A stretch of DNA of 45,607 nt from a virus: positions 1 through 45,607 of IMG/VR virus record IMGVR_UViG_3300046817_001299; one strand, written 5' to 3'. Made by a program: the position numbers and the translations under genes. The notes beneath the pieces were generated by a model. That model saw nothing but the letters and a program-made list of their open reading frames with translations, was not told where the DNA came from and searched no databases. Positions 39,752 to 45,607 of the stretch are shown piece after piece; positions within the stretch are counted from its first letter, which is position 1, and every line of letters begins with the position of its first letter.

Positions 39752-41803
39752 TTATTCCCCGATCTCGATCTTCTGGAAAACGTCCGCATCCTGCGCCACC
39801 GCGTCAGAGACAAATGTCGGCGCGATTTCTCTCGGCCGCCTTGCTGGCGCGTTGACTGGCGAAGACTCGGCGCGAGCTCCCGGCACGGCTGCCGGTAACA
39901 AGCGCCCGTCTGTTCCTGTGCGCGCCAGCGCTCGCTCCACCAGCGCTTCGCGCTCCGTTTTCCATCCCTGATTCGCGGCCAATGCGGAGAGCGCCGCCAG
40001 ATATTCCGCGTAGCCCTTTCGCAGGGACCGCTCTCGGCGCATCGCCGCCTTGATCTGGTCGCGCGTGATCTGTCCATTCGGGCATTGCGCGATGAATTGC
40101 TGCATGCGCAGTTCGCCGATGAATTGCAGCGTCTCGGCGTCCGCGGCCACTGCCTCACCCAGGTTGTAGGGATCGCGAAGGATGGCCACCTCGCGGCCCT
40201 GCCTCGTGTCCAGCGCGAAGAGGCTTTCGTCCGTCGGCTCGTAACGCATCCCGTCGAGCTGCACGCAGCCGCCTTTTTGCACGATTCGCTTCGTCCGCTC
40301 GGAAAAAAGAATGTCCAGCAGCCGCGGATTGATCCTTGGCCGGTTGCGCTCGGGATGAGCGTCTTCCATCACTTCATTCGGCGTGCGGTGATCCAGCGAC
40401 TCCAGCCGCGTGTCGTTGTACTCCTCGATCCACTGCACGGTCGCGACGATGAACTCCGCATCCGTCGGCAGCGGACTTTCGCCACGCTTCCCCGCCAGAT
40501 ATTTCGCGTGCTGTTTTTGCGATTCGTCCGCGTCTTCCGGCCGGTTTCCCGGTGCGTTGCCCACGTAAGCCGGCCGCCAGATCACATCGAAGCGCTTGGA
40601 CCATCGTGCGAACCAGGATTCGATCGGCTTCGAGCGCGGCCGCTTCGGAATCGCGCTCGTGATGCCGATGCGGTTTCGGTCGAGCAGGGACTGCGCTTCC
40701 TCGGAAAGCGTGATCAGCTCCAGGTCCGCGCGCACGCTCCTGTAATCCTTGCCGTTGTCCCAGTAGAAGTTTGCGGGGAAGCCGTGCGAGAGCACAGCCA
40801 TGCGGATCGCGGAGTTGATCGTCCGCTTTGAAGGATTCGGCGCCAGGCAGAAGCCCACAATCTTCCTCGAGCCCCAGTCATAGAGAGCGGTCAGCCAGAG
40901 CCGGTAAGCCTGGTCCTGTTTCATTTCTCCGAAGAGCGTGTTCCGGACGAGCACGTCGAATTCGCGGTGGTCGCTCACCCACCAGTCCATCACCGGCACT
41001 TTGCTTCGCTGGATGAACGGCGAGCAGAGCCGCTCGTGGGTTTCTTTGCCGTCGCGCGAGAGCACTTTCAGCGATTCCGCCAGCGCGTTCAGGAAATTTC
41101 GCGCGGTGTCATAGCAAGGTGCTTCGCCTTTCTCGCCGATCTTCCTCCATTCGCGGCAGAGCGCTTCCCAGGCCATTTCGCGAGAGAGCCCTTCGTGCAG
41201 GAATTTCTGCTGGAGGAAAGTCGCGGCCGCGGCATGGTCCTCGAAGAAACGCGATTGCCCTTTGTCCTTGCGCGGGCGGTCCGAAAGCGCGGAATAGCCG
41301 TGGCAATCGAAGCGATCGAGCCAGCGGAAGAGCGTCCTCGAAGAAATCGGAGGCTTTTGTTGCGCCGCGATGTACTCCGCCAGGTCAGCGAGCGTGTCCA
41401 CCGTTCTGCCGTCAGCAAGCCGGATCGTCGGCCGGTGGCCGTTCGTTCGCGCGCGAAAATCCAGCAGCGGCTCGATCGCTCTCAGCCGCGCTCGCGCCTG
41501 GTCTTCCAGGTCCTCCGGGATTGCAACGCGCGGCGAAGAGGGGAGAAGCGGAGCAGACGCAAACAGGGGCATCGTCTGCTCCGCGGCGGGGACTACGAGA
41601 AGGCCTTTTTTCATTTCCGCGGCGAACTTCGCCTGCGCGTCCGCCGGCAGCGTGCTCACCAGATATTCGCGCTGCTGCTTTCCGTTGCGCGCGCGCACCT
41701 CGGAATTTCTAGCCGTCCATCCGCGCGATATTCTGCGAACGTGCCGTTCCGTGAAGCCCGTCAGCGCGCACACTTTCTCCATCGTCAGCCAGGCCTCACC
41801 CAT
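39752..41803 (-). CDS. Mu-like DDE transposase (MuA-like)
   Basis: A 683-aa protein starting at ATG 41803, overlapping the membrane-protein gene by eight bases. An N-terminal Mu DNA-binding HTH (AWLTMEKVCALTGFTERHVR) and the FRWLDRFDCHGYSALSDR linker precede the RNase H-fold core. The catalytic triad is assigned to Asp278 (WWVSDHREFD), Asp349 (FYWDNGKDYRS) and Glu395 (SKPIESWF). A beta-barrel-like region, a DTRQGREVAILRDPYNLG segment and basic C-terminal helices follow. MuA is 663 aa. The enzyme should cut and join the phage ends for integration and replicative transposition. Confidence 0.9.
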   Translation of the reverse strand: MGEAWLTMEKVCALTGFTERHVRRISRGWTARNSEVRARNGKQQREYLVSTLPADAQAKFAAEMKKGLLVVPAAEQTMPLFASAPLLPSSPRVAIPEDLEDQARARLRAIEPLLDFRARTNGHRPTIRLADGRTVDTLADLAEYIAAQQKPPISSRTLFRWLDRFDCHGYSALSDRPRKDKGQSRFFEDHAAAATFLQQKFLHEGLSREMAWEALCREWRKIGEKGEAPCYDTARNFLNALAESLKVLSRDGKETHERLCSPFIQRSKVPVMDWWVSDHREFDVLVRNTLFGEMKQDQAYRLWLTALYDWGSRKIVGFCLAPNPSKRTINSAIRMAVLSHGFPANFYWDNGKDYRSVRADLELITLSEEAQSLLDRNRIGITSAIPKRPRSKPIESWFARWSKRFDVIWRPAYVGNAPGNRPEDADESQKQHAKYLAGKRGESPLPTDAEFIVATVQWIEEYNDTRLESLDHRTPNEVMEDAHPERNRPRINPRLLDILFSERTKRIVQKGGCVQLDGMRYEPTDESLFALDTRQGREVAILRDPYNLGEAVAADAETLQFIGELRMQQFIAQCPNGQITRDQIKAAMRRERSLRKGYAEYLAALSALAANQGWKTEREALVERALARTGTDGRLLPAAVPGARAESSPVNAPARRPREIAPTFVSDAVAQDADVFQKIEIGE

Positions 41804-42503
41804 TTGCTGGCCCTCCGCGGAAAGCGGGCCGATAAATTCCCGCCATCCGGGTCCGGGTCGGAGGGATAAGCGCGAGTTTTTCGGGATTGAAGAGGTGTTC
41901 GTGCCGCGGTCCGATCAGCCAGGCCAGCGCGATCCACACGACTGTCGCCGCGAGGATCAAGCCGATGTACGCCCACATTCCCGGCCGAAGCACGCCGATG
42001 AAGAGATAGCCGAAGCCGTAGACCAGAAAGAAAACCGCGCAGCATCGCCACAAATAGAGGTCGGGACTTTCCGCTTTCACTGAGGCGAACCAGAAAATGC
42101 TCGCGAAGATCACCGCGATCCAGCAATTCACTGCCAGCATCTTCGCGATCGGCGCCATCAAGGAATTTGCGAGCGCCAGGCGCGAAGCCCCCGAGGCCAT
42201 CAGCAGCACCAGCAGAATCGCCGCCGTGTGCGGCAGCGATCGGACCGCGGCCTTGGACGCGAGCCAAAGTGCCGGCAGCCCGCAGAGCCAGGTGGCGAGC
42301 GACAAAACGAAAAACCGGACGGCGTATTGCGGCGATGCAGCCGGCCAGACTTGCGAAAGGAAGAGCGCCAGGAAGGAATAGGCCAGCCACGCGCAGAGAA
42401 AAAAGAAAATCGCGCGGCGTTCGGAAGCGAGCCCGACATAGGTCATGCGCAAAAGCGCCACGAGCAGAAACGCGTCCGGCAGCAGATGGATGCCGTACCT
42501 CAT
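41796..42503 (-). CDS. Multi-pass membrane protein upstream of transposase
   Basis: A 235-aa protein starting at ATG 42503. It has about seven hydrophobic segments (for example LLPDAFLLVALLRMTYVG, ILLVLLMASGASRLAL, LVYGFGYLFIGVLRP, YIGLILAATVVWIALAWLIG) and a basic, Pro-rich tail. No family recognised. Its placement between the HTH/early genes and the transposase is unusual for Mu-like phages. The Lys/Arg at inner loops is compatible with a polytopic inner-membrane protein. Confidence 0.6.
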   Translation of the reverse strand: MRYGIHLLPDAFLLVALLRMTYVGLASERRAIFFFLCAWLAYSFLALFLSQVWPAASPQYAVRFFVLSLATWLCGLPALWLASKAAVRSLPHTAAILLVLLMASGASRLALANSLMAPIAKMLAVNCWIAVIFASIFWFASVKAESPDLYLWRCCAVFFLVYGFGYLFIGVLRPGMWAYIGLILAATVVWIALAWLIGPRHEHLFNPEKLALIPPTRTRMAGIYRPAFRGGPANG

Positions 42504-42588
42504 CGGGTGTTTCCCCTAGCTCCGTGGCCGTGGAAAACCGGAAAAACAAAAGCGAAAGGCTCACGCAAAAAATTTTTGCTTCGCGCTT

Positions 42589-42915
42589 TCATCGCGGGCT
42601 CCCCGGGCATGGGAGAAACACGCGCTCGTCGCCGTAGAGGTGCCGTTGAAGCGGCACGAACGCTTCTAGGCGCTGGTGCTTCTTTTTTGCAGGAGTAGAC
42701 TTCGAAGAGGAGGTGCTCAATGCCACCGCTACCGCCTTGGCCTCCCGTCGACTGACGGCAGGGCGGCGGGGGTCCGGTGCGCCAGCATCGGACCTCGCAG
42801 TTCGCGCGGCAGACGCCTTCGCCAGTTGCCGGTCGCGCGGCCGTTCCGCCCTTCCCTTGGGGTGTCCTCTAAGGGAACCTCTAGATTTTGTGCGTCCTCC
42901 GCCGGTGCGCATCAT
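42589..42915 (-). CDS. Basic hypothetical early protein
   Basis: A 108-aa protein starting at ATG 42915, coupled (ATGA) to the preceding gene's stop. It is very rich in Arg, Lys, Ala and Ser (GGGRTKSRGSLRGHPKG, SSSKSTPAKKKHQRLEAF), and the end is ordered-looking (FVPLQRHLYGDERVFLP). It may be a nucleic-acid-binding protein. Support comes mainly from coupling and the absence of any better frame. Confidence 0.4.
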   Translation of the reverse strand: MMRTGGGRTKSRGSLRGHPKGRAERPRDRQLAKASAARTARSDAGAPDPRRPAVSRREAKAVAVALSTSSSKSTPAKKKHQRLEAFVPLQRHLYGDERVFLPCPGSPR

Positions 42916-43283
42916 CGCGCACCTTCTTTCATCGAACTTCTGATTTGCCCGGACCAGAATGTCGGCCGTAGTCTGCCTGCGCGGACTTCCTTGCGGAGGA
43001 TGGAGATCAGAGTGTCGATGAGGTCGAGCGCATGCCAGGGATGGCCGAGCTCGCTTAGCATCCCCTCCAGAAAATCCCTGTTCTCCGTGCAGAGGAATTC
43101 CAGGCTCACGATCTGCCGCACGCACCAGGCGCAGAAAGGCCCGAGCAGCGGATCGCCGTCGCCATATTTGCGCCGGCGCGCCTCATCGAATGCCCGCGCG
43201 TGCAGCTCCGGATGCAGCCGGATGCTCACGAGCTTGCGGTCGTCGATTCCCATGAGCAGCGGAGTGTGCAGGGCGGGCGTCAT
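42912..43283 (-). CDS. Hypothetical early protein after the Ner-like gene
   Basis: A 123-aa protein starting at ATG 43283 (ATGA overlap with the HTH gene). It has an SIRLHPELHARAFDEARRR ribbon/helix opening and a helical middle with Cys residues (FCAWCVRQIVSLEFLC), then a long Leu-rich helix with a basic end. The pattern RLHPELHARAFDEA resembles ribbon-helix-helix type openings, so a regulatory role is possible. Confidence 0.55.
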   Translation of the reverse strand: MTPALHTPLLMGIDDRKLVSIRLHPELHARAFDEARRRKYGDGDPLLGPFCAWCVRQIVSLEFLCTENRDFLEGMLSELGHPWHALDLIDTLISILRKEVRAGRLRPTFWSGQIRSSMKEGAR

Positions 43284-43498
43284 GCCGCGGCCTTCCTTTG
43301 CGCGCCTTCGATCCGTTCTATCTCTTGCAGCAGCGCGTCCATCACGCGCCGGGATTTGCGCTGGCCACGAGCCACGCGGCTGACGTGTGCTCGATGCAGG
43401 TCTAGCTTCCGCGCCACGCGCGTGAGCAGGCCGCGGTATTGCAGCGCCCGCGAAAGCTGCGGCATGGTAGATTTGTTGCGCGCACGTTTGGTGCTCAT
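43280..43498 (-). CDS. Ner/Cro-like small HTH regulator
   Basis: A 72-aa protein starting at ATG 43498. It contains a compact HTH (LLTRVARKLDLHRAHVSRVA) framed by basic ends. It is transcribed away from the repressor-like gene, beginning six bases from the palindrome, as Ner is relative to the Mu repressor. No ribosome site is visible near the ATG, so translation may be leaderless. It would repress early or repressor transcription. Confidence 0.7.
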   Translation of the reverse strand: MSTKRARNKSTMPQLSRALQYRGLLTRVARKLDLHRAHVSRVARGQRKSRRVMDALLQEIERIEGAQRKAAA

Positions 43499-43503
43499 GC
43501 GGC

Positions 43504-43523
43504 ACAGTGTTCCAGAACACTGT
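43504..43523. promoter_or_regulatory. Operator palindrome between divergent HTH genes
   Basis: A perfect inverted repeat: ACAGTGTTC, two central bases, GAACACTGT. It lies alone in the 46-bp gap between the Ner-like and repressor-like genes and overlaps the likely early promoter. It is the most probable binding site of one or both HTH proteins and the lysogeny switch. Confidence 0.75.
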
Positions 43524-43535
43524 ACTAGGTGTCAA
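43507..43535 (-). promoter_or_regulatory. Probable early promoter on minus strand
   Basis: TTGACA on the minus strand at 43535-43530 is a consensus -35 box. At 17 bp spacing the -10 position is GAACAC (43512-43507), which is a poor -10 but lies within the operator palindrome. A repressor bound there would block it. The -10 assignment is weak. Confidence 0.4.
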
Positions 43536-43544
43536 GGACTATTT

Positions 43545-43994
43545 TTGAGCGAGAAGCCAAAGACGGACTGGGGCCGGCTCATTCGCGCGGCCCGCGAAGG
43601 CAGCGGCCTGTCCCAGGACGGCCTGGCGCGCAAATCGGGGCTGTCTGTGCGCGCTATCGGCCACTACGAGCAGGGCATGCGCGAGCCCGAGCTTCTGTCC
43701 CTCGTCCAGATCTTCCTTGGCGTGAACGAAACGGAGCAGCTCGCCCTGGCGAGGCATTTGCCGTCTGAGGTGTGGCATCTGGCGGCGCGCCTCGTCGAGC
43801 TCGCGAAAGAGCATCCTTCACTTGACACGTCTGTTATTATTCTAGGCGTTCTTCGAGCCGAGTCCCCGTCTCCCACATCGAGCGCCGGCCGAAATGCAGG
43901 GTTTGATCGCCAGGTTGCGCTCGGCAAAGAGGCTCACTCGCGTGCAAAATCGCGGAAGAAAAACAGGCAAGTTGATCCTTCTAGGGTCGCCTAA
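43545..43994 (+). CDS. XRE-family repressor-like protein (c analogue)
   Basis: A 149-aa protein from TTG 43545, which has an AAGGA site six bases upstream. Residues about 8-60 are a standard XRE helix-turn-helix: LIRAAREGSGLSQDGLARKS, then GLSVRAIGHYEQGMREPEL. The rest is helical, then Ser/Lys-rich and perhaps unstructured. As in Mu, this divergent gene next to the operator and the small HTH gene should keep the lytic genes off. It lacks a peptidase/LexA-type domain, so induction is probably not by RecA-driven cleavage. Confidence 0.75.
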   Translation: MSEKPKTDWGRLIRAAREGSGLSQDGLARKSGLSVRAIGHYEQGMREPELLSLVQIFLGVNETEQLALARHLPSEVWHLAARLVELAKEHPSLDTSVIILGVLRAESPSPTSSAGRNAGFDRQVALGKEAHSRAKSRKKNRQVDPSRVA

Positions 43995-44370
43995 TCGCGA
44001 AGCGCTAGACTCGCGCGCGCGTCAGCGAATGATCGGCCAGGTTGAACTGGAAGAGCTGATCTTCAGGCGTCGCGAGCTGATGGAACTGGAGGAGGGAATC
44101 GCCAGCGCGCTTTCATGCGGGGCGAGCGTCGAGGACGGCGTCCATACGGCCAGGCTCGTTCCGGAGCGCCGCGATGGTTTCGGCCGCGAGCTCTTCCTGA
44201 AGCTCGTCATCACGATTTTTTTGCTCGCGGTAATCCCCGGAGCGCACCGGCGGCGCTCGCTCTTCGAGGATCTAAATGGCGACGGCAAGGTGGACTTCGC
44301 GGATATAGAACTGGAGCTCTCAAGTCCCGGCGGCTCGCTTCAGTGGGAAAAGGCGGTGGCAAATGCGTAA
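43894..44370 (+). CDS. Small protein with EF-hand-like loop and TM segment
   Basis: A 158-aa open frame. The N-terminal part overlaps the repressor gene in another frame, and the ATG at 44030 (113 aa) may be the true start. Features are VELEELIFRRRELMELEEG, SVEDGVHTARLVPERRD, a hydrophobic stretch (LKLVITIFLLAVIPGA) and DLNGDGKVDFADIELEL, an EF-hand/dockerin-like calcium loop. It ends overlapping the next gene by eight bases. Probably membrane-associated. Neither start has a good ribosome site. Confidence 0.5.
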   Translation: MQGLIARLRSAKRLTRVQNRGRKTGKLILLGSPNREALDSRARQRMIGQVELEELIFRRRELMELEEGIASALSCGASVEDGVHTARLVPERRDGFGRELFLKLVITIFLLAVIPGAHRRRSLFEDLNGDGKVDFADIELELSSPGGSLQWEKAVANA

Positions 44371-45217
44371 GGCATGCTTGGCTCTCGGCTTCTTTGTTCT
44401 GGCTTCTTCCGCGCTCGCGCAATCGCCGGTCATGCGCGCCAGCTCGTCCACGATCGAGCCTGGCGATTTCGATTTCTCTGGCGCCATGCTTCGCATCTCT
44501 CCTCCTTCGCCGTCCGGCCGCCAGGTCTGCTCCGTGACGACGGTCAACAATGGCGCATGGATCGCCGTCTCCGGAGACCGCGCGGCCATGATCACCACGA
44601 TGAACGATCGCGAAATAGATTACGAGCGCCCTGCATCGCTGCAGCTCGGCGACGCGCCGGCGTTCGCTGTGCAGACTGCGCGCGCGCCTCACTTCCTCGC
44701 CGTACCGCTCAGCAGGATGTCCGCTGTCGTTCTCGCTCTTTACACGCAGCAGCGTGTCCATCTTCGTTTTGTGGAATGGCCCGATGGCGGCATGTTCGAT
44801 GAGGACCTGAAGGCGGGCGACTTCGCCGCCGCCTACGATCGCGCCGTCCAGCTCTGCGCCTGGCCACGGCTCTCGGCCGCCGCGGTTCATCCTACGCCTG
44901 GTCCAGAGGAGATTGCCTCGGCCAATGCGGAGCGAGCTGCTCGCGCGTCCGTGAGCGTCTCCGGCGCCGACTGCATCTATTGCCCTGCGCCGGTGTATCC
45001 GGACGACGCGATCGCGGCCAGTCTCTCCGGCTCCGTCGTGCTGAAAATCTCCCTCACTCCAGATGGGCGCGCGGCCGAAGTTTCAGTCTTGAAGCAGCCC
45101 AGCGAAGGGCTCGGCGCCGTCGCCGCCAAGGTCGCGCGTGAATGGCGTTTTCGTCCTTCGGAAAGTGGCGCTGCGGGCTCAGTCACGTCCGTGAAAGTGG
45201 TCTTCCGGATCGACTGA
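44363..45217 (+). CDS. Secreted protein with TonB C-terminal domain
   Basis: A 284-aa protein starting at ATG 44363, overlapping the previous stop. It has a signal peptide (LALGFFVLASSALAQS). The last 85 residues form a TonB_C-like domain: APVYPDDAIAASLSGSVVLK, SLTPDGRAAEVSVLK, and AREWRFRPSE followed by a closing strand. It lacks the N-terminal membrane anchor and proline-rich spacer of true TonB transducers, so it is probably a periplasmic adaptor. The middle about 150 residues are unrecognised. As prophage cargo expressed from the repressor side it may alter envelope transport in lysogens. Confidence 0.65.
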   Translation: MRKACLALGFFVLASSALAQSPVMRASSSTIEPGDFDFSGAMLRISPPSPSGRQVCSVTTVNNGAWIAVSGDRAAMITTMNDREIDYERPASLQLGDAPAFAVQTARAPHFLAVPLSRMSAVVLALYTQQRVHLRFVEWPDGGMFDEDLKAGDFAAAYDRAVQLCAWPRLSAAAVHPTPGPEEIASANAERAARASVSVSGADCIYCPAPVYPDDAIAASLSGSVVLKISLTPDGRAAEVSVLKQPSEGLGAVAAKVAREWRFRPSESGAAGSVTSVKVVFRID

Positions 45218-45607
45218 AGCCGCGCCGTATTCCCACCATAATTTTTCTCAAGATCTGGTGGTTTGTAGCCTTCCGGACGTGTCCGTTGGATGTCCGTTGG
45301 ATTGCGGCCTAGGTTCGGAATGTCCGCTGGATTACCGGCCTGTTTTCTATGACTTAGCCTCTTCTCGCCGCGCCTCGCTGCAAATGTCCGTTGGATTCAG
45401 CTACAAACCAGCCTCCTTTGTTGATTCTAAAGGATTAATCCAACGGACATTTGCTCCGGCCCGACAGCGAGCGGCAGTATGCGCTCCGCGCGTCGCCGCT
45501 CGCAACAACAACAACTCCCACGACTTATCTCCATTTCCCCCCATCTCCCGCCACTGACACTCTACTCCAGTATCCCCAGCTGCTTTCTCTACACTCGCTT
45601 GATGGTC
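45218..45607. other. Non-coding right end
   Basis: This is 390 bp after the TonB-C gene with no convincing gene. The repeat field covers 45259-45454. Beyond it, 45455-45607 shows only an ACTGACAC site at 45553-45560, which on the minus strand reads GTGTCAGTGG, like the third left-end site (GTGTCAGCGG). No RHS-type coding sequence is visible here. Confidence 0.5.
45259..45454. repeat. Right-end repeat field with five TGTCCGTTGGATT-type motifs
   Basis: TGTCCG[TC]TGGA occurs at 45280, 45291, 45321 and 45385 in the plus direction. The fifth copy is inverted at 45437-45449. An 18-bp perfect inverted repeat is formed by 45380-45397 and 45437-45454. Another 11-bp inverted pair, TGGTTTGTAGC, lies at 45259-45269 and 45400-45410. 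The ATGTC[AC]G core resembles the left-end sites (ATGTCAGTA), so these may be transposase sites of the repressor end. They could equally belong to a small unrelated element. Confidence 0.5.

Larger units (their letters stand above)
108..45560. mobile_element. Mu-like transposable siphophage prophage
   Basis: One element with MuA-type transposase and MuB-type ATPase next to a divergent HTH repressor pair, followed leftward by early genes, a lysis group, DUF3486/gp28-type terminase genes, portal, Mu F-like protein, a capsid fusion and a siphoviral tail. The left boundary is placed where RHS-type coding sequence stops (about 107) and a TG dinucleotide begins. The right boundary is not resolved. 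The end value is only the last plausible transposase-site-like motif seen, at 45554-45559 and inverted relative to the left end. I could not find a matching 5-bp target duplication, so the true right junction may lie a little inside or outside the window. Every structural class expected for a functional phage appears present and the main reading frames are intact. Confidence 0.85.

Noticed and set aside
43200-43544. Plus-strand extension upstream of the repressor start
   Set aside because: It would run through the operator and antisense to the Ner-like gene; TTG 43545 with its AAGGA site is the better start.
45540-45607. Exact right end with a 5-bp target duplication
   Set aside because: A CA at 45577-45578 lies at the same distance from a TGTCAG site as the left TG, but the five flanking bases (TCCCC left, GCTGC right) do not match, so the end could not be fixed.
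1-45607. tRNA genes or a recognised anti-phage defence system
   Set aside because: No cloverleaf-like sequence or known defence gene set was recognised on reading both strands, although small unknown early genes could include such functions.

Overview
The window is almost entirely one transposable (Mu-like) prophage, read mainly on the minus strand from right to left, in a GC-rich bacterium. The host is probably an acidobacterium or a relative. That guess rests on codon and GC style and on the TonB-C-type secreted protein, and it is weak. At positions 1-107 the minus strand encodes a piece of an RHS-repeat core domain that stops abruptly where phage-like sequence begins, so the element appears to have inserted into a host rhs gene. 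The transposase, AAA+ ATPase, DUF3486/gp28-type terminase pair and Mu F-like head protein mark a Mu-like replication and packaging core. The tail genes (tube, terminator, tape measure, DUF2163-like protein, large tip protein, no sheath) are siphoviral, so this is a transposable siphophage rather than a myovirus like Mu.

Right end, 43.3-45.6 kb. A divergent pair of small HTH genes (Ner/Cro-like on minus, XRE repressor-like on plus) flanks a perfect 20-bp palindrome that looks like the lysis-lysogeny operator. Two plus-strand genes follow the repressor: a small protein with an EF-hand-like loop and a secreted TonB-C protein. They look like lysogenically expressed cargo. Beyond them is a roughly 200-bp repeat field (a TGTCCGTTGGATT-type motif five times, with an 18-bp perfect inverted repeat), probably part of the element's end.

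Early region, 43.5 to 32.7 kb, minus strand. It runs Ner-like gene, two small genes, a multi-pass membrane protein, transposase, target-choice ATPase, then about 16 tightly overlapping small genes (ATGA, GTGA or TGATG junctions). Several of these are zinc-ribbon proteins; others include an ASCH-domain protein, a winged-helix-like protein, and a short DNA polymerase X-type nucleotidyltransferase.

Central region, 32.65 to 24.8 kb. This module of three large proteins, all with signal peptides (1271, 740 and 303 aa), a LuxR-type HTH regulator and a fourth exported protein is unusual for a phage. The first gene's Shine-Dalgarno sequence lies inside an 11-bp RNA hairpin, which suggests translational control.

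Lysis and regulation, 24.8 to 20.7 kb. There is a zinc-finger protein, a GemA-like protein, an excisionase-like HTH protein, a glucosaminidase endolysin, an exported HNH-like nuclease, a small lipoprotein and several small membrane proteins including a 3-TM holin.

Head and tail, 20.7 to 0.2 kb. The order is small and large terminase, portal, Mu F-like head protein, a 900-aa fusion of protease, scaffold and major capsid protein with a strong internal ribosome-binding site, decoration-like protein, connectors, tail tube, chaperone-position genes, tape measure, distal tail proteins, tip protein and a small last gene. Left of this, three TGTCAG motifs at about 22-bp spacing sit next to the rhs junction and are probable transposase binding sites.
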